Source: Amylostereum areolatum (Eukaryota; Basidiomycota; Agaricomycetes; Russulales; Stereaceae). Taken from it: a DNA stretch of 64,000 nucleotides. Numbering within the stretch: position 1 is the stretch's first letter; each line of letters starts with the position of its first letter. A model generated the notes under the pieces. The model saw nothing but the letters and a program-made list of their open reading frames with translations. It searched no databases and was not told where the DNA came from. Below, piece by piece: positions 23,404-31,896 of the stretch. Where the stretch lies: contig SAXG01000006.1 of the NCBI GenBank assembly GCA_012932865.1, positions 620,001 to 684,000 of the forward strand. Reading direction: 5' to 3'. A program made the position numbers and the translations under genes.

Positions 23404-23922
23404 GGTGGTTGAATGAGAGGGGACGGGCTTGCGGCGCGTTCTGGTTTTGTGCGACGCGCGTGGGCAGGTGATCGAGTCAGAGACGCGTAGATCACGTGAT
23501 GAGAAAAAGAAGGCGCGAACCGCGAGGGTCGGTACCGAGTCCGAGTGACACCGACGGTCGACCGACCGAGCCGGCTCGACTGCCGAGAGTCGGGACTGGG
23601 AGGGCGAGGCGAGGCGATGCCCATCCGGCGCGATGATCGATGGATGGCCCGATGGGAGGCCACGGCAAGGCCACGGGGTGGGGGAGGACAAGGCAGGGTG
23701 GAGGCGTGAGAAACCCGGAAAGTGCCGCGAGGGTCGGAGCATTGTGCGTCGGGGATGTGACGAGCGCAAAGGGCGTGATGTGTGCCTGAGCCTGTGCTTA
23801 TAGCGAGTGGTAAGTATCCCGCTCACCGTCCTCGACGATGCGCTCGCCTTCCTATAAATTCTCGCCCAATATGCGCCCCGTATGCGCCCCCAAACGCCTC
23901 GTACTCGCCCTCGGTCTCCGCA
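23404..23922. promoter_or_regulatory. Divergent upstream region of PARP and HMG-box genes
   Basis: About 520 bases between the PARP start codon and the first plausible start of the HMG-box gene. An open frame on the minus strand extends through it but reads low-complexity Arg/Ser/Pro sequence. No specific control site recognised. Confidence 0.35.
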
Positions 23923-25397
23923 ATGTCCTCCTCGTCCTTCATCCGTGGCTACCATCTCCTGCCTCCCCGTACGCGCTCTTATCTCAGATCTCCCCCTTCA
24001 CCCTTTCCACTGATCACATCGCCCTTTTGTCACGCAGACCCCCTTCTCGCCTTGCCCGAGAACCTCCCAAAGCTTAGCTCTAAACCTCGCACCGTTCACA
24101 CCGACGGTCTTGACTGGGCTTTTCCTCCCGCCTGGGAGGCCTACGCGTGGTCTCCCATCCCCGTCCCCTTCTCCCTCCCCCTCTTCCCAACACTCAGATC
24201 CTGACTCGGAGTCGGAGTCTCCTCGCCCTCAGTCCACCACCGGGCCACATCGGACTTCCAAATCCACCAAAGTCTCTCGCAAAGGGCCCGACCACATCCC
24301 TCGCCCTCCAAATCCATGGATCATCTTCCGTTCCGATTTCCTCGCCCGAAACCCCATAGTTCACCAATTCGAGAATGATCACCGCCAGCTCAGCCGTATC
24401 ATAGCCGATACATGGGCCGAGATGGACGACGCGGCCAAGCTGCCCTTCAGGCTCCTTGCAAAGGAGGCCAAAGAGGAACACCGTCGCAAACATCCCAACT
24501 ACCGTTTCAAGCCTACCTCGCGCAACAAGAAAACCCGTCAGACCAATCGCAACGGTGCCCTCGACTTGGAGCGCAACCACCGCATCGCCTGCATCCTGTC
24601 CAAGGGCCTCGATGAAGACGCCGTCAAAAGGGCTGTCGCCTCCCTCGACGAAGAACTGGAACGCAAGCGCCTTCGCCTAGAGGCCGAGAACGCGGCGCGC
24701 AAGCCGACCCAGTCGAGGGCGCCCCCGCTTCAGCCTCCTCCTCCGACCGCTATCTCTTCGTTCTCGCCCCCATCACTTCCATTCCCCCTCCACCCCGCGG
24801 TCTCCTCGGAGCCAATACACAGTAACAACCCTTTGGTCGTACCTCCTTCTCTGCCAGCCACAACGGTGTCTCCCGCGGATTACGACTCCTGCGAGTCCGC
24901 TTTCTTTGATGCGAACGCCGTTCATACATGGAACGTATGTGCCTCTCGACACGTCTTGTTCATTGCCACGAGATCTGACGCTTACCCTGCAGTCAGCTCC
25001 CGTCGCGCAACCATGGGCTAGCTCTGATTCTGCGTGGGCCGAGGTTATGCAGGCGTTCAATGCACAGTCATTCCCCGCGGTTTCCACATATGCGCAGATC
25101 CCTCAGGACGCCCAGATGGACGCGTCGTTCAGCTGGACACCAGGCCAGCAATTGGATATAGACATATCTTATTCAAGCGTTGCCGGCAATATCCAGCAGG
25201 ATCCAACGTTCATGCAGACGTCGAACTTGAACTTGATGGGCAGCGCCGCCCCATCGCAAACCATGGGATTTGGTCATTCCGGCTTTGAGCCGCAACCCAA
25301 CTTCCCTCCCCTGGCGTTCGACCTGAATGCGCCAGTCAACGCAGGCGATCAGGCCTATTTCTTCGGCGAACAAAACTTCGATTTCACTTCCTATTGA
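23923..25397 (+). CDS. HMG-box transcription factor (5' end uncertain)
   Basis: The HMG box runs from about 24,295 to 24,530: HIPRPPNPWIIFRSDFLARN, then SRIIADTWAEMDDAAKLPF, and the C-terminal HPNYRFKPTSR, the pattern of fungal MATA_HMG-like DNA-binding proteins. A coiled segment with LDEELERKRLRLEAENAARK follows, then a Pro/Ser-rich region, one intron (about 24,936-24,992, joining HTWN to SAPVAQPW), and a low-complexity C-terminus ending NFDFTSY and TGA at 25397. The upstream exon beginning MSSSSFIRGYHLLPPR (23923) reads through LLALPENLPKL but sits one frame off from the HMG frame. The join near 24,110-24,170 needs either a non-obvious intron or loss of one base. The HMG part is certain, the start is not. 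Target genes unknown. Confidence 0.75.
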
Positions 25398-25743
25398 CGA
25401 TCTCCTCCGTTTTTTTCTGCTTGTGCTCTCGAACATTTTCCTTATTCTTCATTTAATCATTATGAAATGTATTTTGTAGGGCCTTGGATCATTCTTTGTA
25501 TATCGCGTATACGTACACATGCTTCACTGTATCTATACATAACCGCCTCTCCTTTTCGCCTTTTGCCTGTGCCGTATATGGTTTTCAAATCGCAATACGA
25601 TGCACCTCTGCATATGCGTAACGTACAGTGCAGGATAGTCATCACAGCCCTTGTCCCGTCGAACCCAATAATATGCACCCGTTGAGTGGTCTCTTCTTTA
25701 TGTTTTCTATGCATGTCGATGAATATGACAGCGTCGGATAACT
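25398..25743. other. Convergent 3' region between HMG-box and DHODH genes
   Basis: 346 bases, AT-richer than the flanking coding DNA, between converging stops. Consistent with two 3' untranslated regions. No gene seen. Confidence 0.5.
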
Positions 25744-26916
25744 TCAAGCCACCGTGGCCGTCGGGCTTGTGTGAGCCGGCGGCAGATCCGCCTCATCGTC
25801 CTCCAACGAAACCATCTCGAATGCCCTGATGCCCTCCCGTCCAAATAACGTCGCACACGCCACTGCGCCCGCGCCTGCGGCTCTCATCCGTCGATGCGCA
25901 TCTTTGGACGTGACGCCCCCGACGCCGACGATGACGATCGCGCGCAGCGCCTCGTCGTTCTGGTCGAGCAATCGGCGGAACGTGTGCACGTTCCCCAGCG
26001 AGAGGGCGTGGATCGGATCGCCTCCGAGCCCCCCGAGCGGCGTGGGCAGCGCATAGGGCCCCTTTCCCGGTGCGAGTCCGTTTGTGCCCTGGTCCTCGGG
26101 GCGAGTGACCTGTGACTCGAAGAGGATGGTCTGCCCGAGGGTGTTGGTCGTGGTGAGGAAAGCGAAGGGGCTTCGCCGACGCGAAGCGTCAGTCGGAGAC
26201 GGCTCTGGGAAGGAGAGCGCGGTCAACGCGCGAACGAGCTCGTCGAATGGTGTTTGATAGGTGTATGGTGGCAGTTTGAGTCCGATGGCGAACGTCGGGT
26301 CCTTCCGCGCGTACCGTGTGAGCACGGCGAGGAGCGGGGCAAGGGCAGAGATGACGAAAGCGGGGGGAGGCGATCCCTGGATATTGGGACAGCTCGTGTT
26401 GAGCTCGATGCCGACACGCGAGTGTGCTCTCGCCGCGTCTCCTAGGCGTGCGCGCAGGGCCTGGACGGCATCGAGCATGTTGGCCAGGGAGAGCGGGGAG
26501 GACGAGGTGATGCTGATGATGAACGGCTTGGTCGACGTCTCGGGAGAGGCGGTCAGGATGCGTTCTACGGCGTCGATGTAGTACGTGAGCGGATGGGGCG
26601 AGTAGCCATACTGAGTTCTGAGAGGCGACTGTGTCGCGGGTGAACACGACCTTCAAGACCACGCGATTTCGAGCCACAGAAACATGGGTTCGTCAGTTTA
26701 GGTCGTCGGGGAAGATCGGAAGCACAACGCAAGACGACGCGGACGCACCCCGTTGCTTGCCGTTTCCACGTAGCCCGTGAGGATCGCCGTGCGAGTGGTA
26801 ACCGCGCCTGTGGAAGGACAGTCGTAGAGAGCTTGAAGCTGGTCGATTTCAGAGGCCCATGGGCAAGAGCTGTTGAGGAGCGGGGGCTCGACGAGCAAAG
26901 TCCCGAGAGCGACCAT
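25744..26916 (-). CDS. URA1: Dihydroorotate dehydrogenase, class 1A (soluble type), one apparent frame break
   Basis: FMN enzyme that oxidises dihydroorotate to orotate in pyrimidine synthesis. Class 1A enzymes are cytosolic and use fumarate, unlike the mitochondrial quinone-linked class 2 (family knowledge). The start MVALGTLLVEPPLLNSS at 26916 is followed by GAVTTRTAILTGY, VVFTRDTVASQN, YGYSPHPLTYYIDAVER, PFIISITSSS, and the active-site loop ELNTSCPNIQG with the catalytic Cys. Later stretches are AIGLKLPPYTY, TNTLGQTILFE and IVIVGVGGVTSKDAHRRM for phosphate binding, ending SPTATVA and TGA at 25744. The frame with FTRDTVASQNS must lose one base near 26,611 to reach YGYSPHPL. No targeting signal or membrane segment is visible, in line with class 1A. 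An upstream extension of the frame is open but unlike the family. Confidence 0.85.
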
Positions 26917-27238
26917 GGCGGGCGACACGTACGGGGGATCGGACGTCGGATTCGACGTCGTGGACAACGGCAGGACAACGACGAGCCTGTCGAGCTTGAG
27001 TCGGGGCGCGAGCGTCACTGGCGGCAGCGATGATAGCAAGATAAGATCCTCGTTCCTGATTTCATTTTGATGCAATAAACACAAGTCAAGACCTCGACAA
27101 ACAGTTGCATATGATAATATGTCCATACAAAGACCGTGTCCTAGTACTAGGCCCCTTAGTGGGCAGTAGGTACGTGCTACCAATGGAGTGCTAACTTGGC
27201 TTTACAAGCTTATACCAAACATGGGACGGGAAGGGCGT
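26917..27238. other. Intergenic region between DHODH and aspartic protease genes
   Basis: 322 bases between tandem minus-strand genes, presumably the DHODH promoter and the protease 3' end. The DHODH frame stays open upstream of the chosen start, so a slightly longer N-terminus is possible. Nothing else seen. Confidence 0.4.
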
Positions 27239-29304
27239 TCACTCGTCACGGTATTTCATCACTGGCACAACAAACGGTACGTCCTCGGGGTGTTCTCCAC
27301 CACCATGACCCATGGCTCCTGATCCCACTTCGCGAACACGCACCGGCGCGTAGCTGGGGCTGACGTTCCGCACCCCTGCGCCCTTCCTTCGCCCCGCCGC
27401 GCACGTACGTCGCAAGCCCAACGGCACACAAGACCAGCCCGATCAAGAGCACCCCCGACAAAAGCCCTATGATCACAGGACCGTATGTGTTCACGCGGTC
27501 GAGCAGGCTCTGCTGCACCTCTTCCTTTTCCACATCTGAAGACAGCGATCCGACGGTGGAAAGGTCCTGCGTCTCTGCGCCGCCATCCGATCCCGAGGAG
27601 GGAGAAGTTGTGTTCGAATTCGCCGTCTGCTGACGGTACAACTGCTCGACCTCATCTCGAGTGGCTGTGGGCGGCAAGCCGTCGAGCACCCGTCTTCTGC
27701 TGAGTTGGAAGTCTGCGTATGCTTGGTGTTGGTTGGTCAAGGGTAGAAGCTGCATAAAGGGGTTTCCGCCGTCTACGCCGTCGTCGCCATAGTTGAACCT
27801 GGGTTATCGTCCACTCAGCGAGTGCGTCTATGATAACACGAACAAAACTCACGAAGCGTAAACGTTACGCAGAAACGCGTCCCCAAGCCACACATCGAAT
27901 CCAGTTAGTCCGGCCCTCTGTATTTGCGCGATATCCGTAAATGATGCCGCACAAAAACTCTTGTTAAGGCCGTATGGACGAGCGTCGACAGGTCCCAGTC
28001 AGATCCAGAGGATGCACTGGATACTCATTTCCGCTATTTGGTCTCCCGAATTAGTGATACGATCTCGCCGAGAAAGGCTGCACAACTCGAACTCACCCGA
28101 AGAAAAACGATACATTTGCCACCGGCGCAGCGCAGGGAACGATCCAGGACTGGGAGGCGTTCGAAAAGTATGCCCCTTCGATTTGACTGTATAGTCTGTC
28201 CACTACGGCGAAGGGAACGAAGGCCGTGGTGGCACCGGTGTCCATCAATGCAATCCCTTGGCCTCGGGGTGATCCAGGCTGGCTGAAGTTGAGAGGCATG
28301 TTCTCACCGTCCACAGAAATACCGCTGAACGGTATGTTCCAGCGTGGGGTACTCTCTTCACCTCGAGCAAGGGTGCGTGGTAGCCGGGGCATAGCCTCGA
28401 CATCCTCATAACCAGGAACATGCTCGCCAAGGGAAAATATCCCTCCAGAGTTTGCCTCGACGTCTTGATCGCGCCCAAGGAGGATGTCGAACATGCTGCG
28501 CATGGACGGATTCTGGAGGAAGATGTTTGCGACGGGGTTGCGGCCTCGGGGGTGAGGTGCTATGGGTGAGGTGAGGGTCGCGTTTTGAAGGGCAGCGTTG
28601 ATTGGTGACGAAAAAATAGTTTCAAAAGAAACACCCATAAGCCCCCGTGCACCGCTTTGCTGAATTGCGACCAAGTTCTGTACCTAAGTCACGGTTAATA
28701 TCATATACGGGAGATTTGTCGGGGATGATCTACCTGGGTGGCGTTGACGAAGGCTAGCCCGTGGGAATAAGATACGTAGGTCGAACAAGAGATACATGGA
28801 GGGATACTTGCCTTGAGATGGGACGTCGTATGGCCCTAGGGAAAAAGGAGCGAATACAAGAGGACCCGCGGTAGAGCCTTGCCCGTAGTTTTCATTGACG
28901 TTTCTCGAAACATTGCTTGGCTCCACCCCCGTTAGTGGAAGTTCGGGGGAGACCCACAAGTCGGCGGAGCCAGTATCAAGAACGACGGGCATTTCTGAGA
29001 CAAAAGAAAGGACACCTTGAGCAGTGCAACGCACGGCGGGCCGGCGGAAAACACGCACCTACACCCCCTATGGAGATGTTCGTGAAGTACTACACGTTTA
29101 TAGAATTGTCAACAGGTGACACCAGAGCGAAGCAGTTGTGCTTACGACGGTGTTCTGGTAATTGGAGATGTAGCGCAGTGTTTCGCCTGTGCTCGCGTTC
29201 TGTGGGGCCAAAGGGCTGGCTCGAGATCCTACAGCGCGGCGTTGGATTGGTAGCCTCAGGGAGGTGGCCAAGGGAAGAAATGCAAAAGCAGCAGCGAACT
29301 TCAT
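27239..29304 (-). CDS. Secreted pepsin-like aspartic protease (A1) with C-terminal membrane segment; two apparent frame breaks
   Basis: The start MKFAAAFAFLPLATSL at 29304 is a signal peptide. A small exon gives YFTNISIGG, then the first catalytic motif VVLDTGSADLWVSP; later AFVNATQ, RGLMGVSFETIF, FSGISVDGENMPL and the second motif IALMDTGATTAFVPF. The lobe closes with NEYPVHPLDLT and DVWLGDAFLRNVYASFNYG. A Ser-rich linker and one hydrophobic segment (VIIGLLSGVLLIGLVLCAVG, near 27,430-27,490) precede a short cytosolic tail ending VPVMKYRDE and TGA at 27239, so the enzyme is probably anchored at the cell surface. Breaks: after HPLDLTGT (near 27,990) one base must go to reach VDARPYGLNKSFCAASF. 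Near 27,380 the frame changes between TYVRGGAKEG and VRNVSPSYAPV, where a 52-base intron with a weak donor is an alternative. Both Asp residues are intact. Confidence 0.83.
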
Positions 29305-30884
29305 GGGAAGGAAGGAAAGGGGGGGTAAACCGCAGAGGATGAGTATTGGGAATCAATGCGAAAGGTTTTTATACTGCACATTTCCGGAGGGTCCTCTCGT
29401 CGAAGCTCCGGCATCGTATAATGAATCAAGCTGAACCCGAATGCGCGTCACGCTCGCTCGGGCATCGCGTTGTCACAGGAAGTGGGACTCTGTTCTTCTG
29501 CACAACGTAGGCGTGCCTCGTTGGGTGCGTTTACGGCCTTGACAAGGCTTTCGCGGGGCGCGAGCTGGTTTCAAGAGAAGCCGGGTCACTGCGTGGAGCA
29601 AGCGTGCATCAAAGCCTCTCGCTGGGTCGATTATAATCATCCACGCGCGGTTCAATGAGGGATTCGTGCAGTGTATATAGCAAGAAACTGTAGAGGGGAC
29701 GGTAGTTTTAGAGGCGAAGACCAGAAAACCCAGGCAGGAGTGTACTTACGACTTTGACTGATGCTAAGCACACTCTTCCCTCAATCTTTGCATTCAAAGT
29801 GACGGTGTTAGCCGTATTTCGCCTGTTTAGCAAGATCAAGCCAACAGCGCTCGTATAGAACGCGTGCATCAAACCCTTTTCTTCGTTTTCTTGATGCGAT
29901 GACTTCACAGCTTCAACCTCATCGCCACCACGGCGCGTTGATGGCACGTAACGAAAACAAACCGGGGTATAGAAGATAGCGAACTACCGATACATAGTCG
30001 GTGTTCGGGGTTGGAGAAGATCACAGCGAAGTGATGATTCGTGCTGAATGAAAGCCGAGTTGCATAGCTTGCCATCATTAGCTACGAAGCGATATGATGG
30101 AAGGTAGGTCACACTCTTACCTTGAAGCCCGTGGAGAAGGACAGCCGTACATCAACGTACAGCAGCCATGGGGTGAGTCGTTTGAAGAGGTTTAGGCAAA
30201 GTCTAAAGGTGATGTTGAGCGTCGGAGGGCGGAGGAGGATGACTTTATCGCGGCAAGGGACCTTTTCAGTGCGATATGTGAACAGAATATGAAAGGATTA
30301 GATGGAAGTGGAATTCACGGCACATGAAAAAAGGGGACGTCATGAGGAGCACAGATGAGCACGAATGTCAAAGCGCTGTATCACGGATTCGCTCAGTCGA
30401 ATTAGGCGTGCATTGGGTAGTCGTAGAATAAGCCCTGAAATCCCTCGTTCAGTAGGGGGTCTAAATCCATGAACGATATCATGCAAACTATTGCATTAGG
30501 GAGGCGCCAGGGATACAAATGCGAGGTAGCATTCCGTACTACCTATTAGAGTGACACTGAGCGCCACTGGATAGAGTAGAGCACATGGTTTCCGCGCAAA
30601 GCATAGTCTTCCTACCTGTGTGATAGAAGTCGCCAGGTACTCAAGACAGCTCGGGAGGTGGTGTGTCCTAGACTCCTGAGTATGCACTGGAGCCTTGGAG
30701 GCGCTCGGAAGGAGCCGATTGGAGGGGGGAAACACCGTCGTGTAAGGGGATTGCATTGAGAGCCCAATTACAAAACCTGCGATTGTCAGGTTGACGAGAT
30801 GGTAGAAGACAGTCGGTACCCTCACCAAGATCCAAAAACATAGCATCCATAAAAATACAGATCGTACGGGGTAAAACGAGAAAA
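29305..30884. other. 1.6 kb with no supported gene
   Basis: Between the protease start and the TRS31 stop I cannot assemble a recognisable protein. On the minus strand there are splice-like fragments: a frame reading WLLYVDVRLSFSTGFK followed by a GTAAGAG donor (near 30,115-30,165), and a stretch at 29,947-29,752 with LMHAFYTSAVGLILLNRRN followed by a GTAAGT donor. These could be pieces of a diverged or decayed gene. Part of the region must also hold the protease promoter and the TRS31 3' end. No repeat, tRNA or transposon signature seen. Confidence 0.35.
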
Positions 30885-31823
30885 TCACTTGAAGAGTTCC
30901 TCACGGTCGAGAACACTCTTTTCCAGCTTGATAAGAATGGTCGTTCGGGCAGGAAATGCGTCGCTGGGTGTATTGTGTGCGGTCACACGAGCAGGCTTGG
31001 AACGAAGTCAGATAGACTGAGATGAGGATATGGAAATCACGCACGAAGCCGAGACCGTCCAAAACCGCCTCCACGATGCCGGCGGTAAAGGAGGAACAGC
31101 TAAGCTGACTGAGCTCTCGTGGGACGGATATGCTGCGTGTGACGATAGGATCGTTGTCGGTGATCATATCTGGAATCCACGATAAGCAAAAACCAGGGAT
31201 AGGAGAGACTGCGACGGGCATTCATCGACGTTTTCCACACTCTTCTCGATCGCGTCAGCGGGCTTGCCAAAGACGGCTTTCCACACGTTGGTGTGGATGG
31301 ACATGAGGGCCGGAAGGAAACGAATCTCGCGTTTTGGCGTTTTGGATGATGCTTCAGCACGCCATATCATGAGCTCGAGGACGCGGGTGCCGAGGCGATA
31401 GCCGAGGGTGTTTAGTCTGAAGACGGGGGGATGAGAGATGAATGGGGAAGGGGGATGTGTAGATGGGCACCTTCGTTCGAGGTCATTGATGCCATTGACT
31501 CTTTTCTGTGTGTACTGCACAACCTCGGAGAAGAGGAAGGCGAAGGAAGACGCGGAGACTTCTGCTGTGCGGGATTTATTGAGAGGACGGTCGTATATGT
31601 TGGGGCGAGAGACAGGTTTTGGAGGAGGTACGGTTGTGGTGATGGAAGGGGCTGAGGGCAGACTGAAGCGAGATGAGCTTCCTGTTGGAGAAAGGAGTTC
31701 TGCGGAGGAAAGGGAGGCGGAGGAGAGGACGGAAAAGCGAGCGGGCGGTGGCTGCTGCATGGTGTGGTGAGGAGGAGGAGGACTGCGGGGAAAGCGGGCC
31801 GAGGGGGGGATATCACGCGTCAT
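30885..31823 (-). CDS. TRS31: TRAPP complex subunit TRS31 (TRAPPC5)
   Basis: Core subunit of the TRAPP tethering complexes that activate the Rab Ypt1 at the Golgi (family knowledge). After a low-complexity N-terminus (MTRDIPPSARFPRSP at 31823, or MQQPPPARF further in), the conserved part reads NIYDRPLNKSRTAEVSASSF, FLFSEVVQYTQKRVNG, LNTLGYRLGTRVLELMIWR and REIRFLPALMSIHTNVWKAV. Then come SISVPRELSQLSCSSFTAGI and VEAVLDGLGF, and finally ARTTILIKLEKSVLDREELF with TGA at 30885. The exon ending VENVDE must join YMITDNDP. The phase that fits puts the donor at 31219, starting GCCCGT rather than GT, so this 50-base intron would be a GC..AG intron, or the site holds an indel. Its ATG is 73 bases from that of the BTB gene, so their promoters must overlap or share elements. 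Confidence 0.9.
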
Positions 31824-31896
31824 CGGAGCCGAAGGAATTGGGTCGACCGTCTCTCGATCGCCTGGCTCCAGCCGTCGACCGTACTAAGTAAGCGAG

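Noticed and set aside
10860..28000. Programmed +1 ribosomal frameshifting as a cause of the breaks
   Set aside because: The sites share no slippery heptamer or stop-codon context, three occur within one PARP core, and unrelated housekeeping genes are involved. Error or mutation is simpler.
30496..30888. 130-codon minus-strand frame with a hydrophobic start
   Set aside because: It begins at the TRS31 stop and most likely reads TRS31 3' UTR; hydrophobicity comes from T-rich DNA. No family match recognised.
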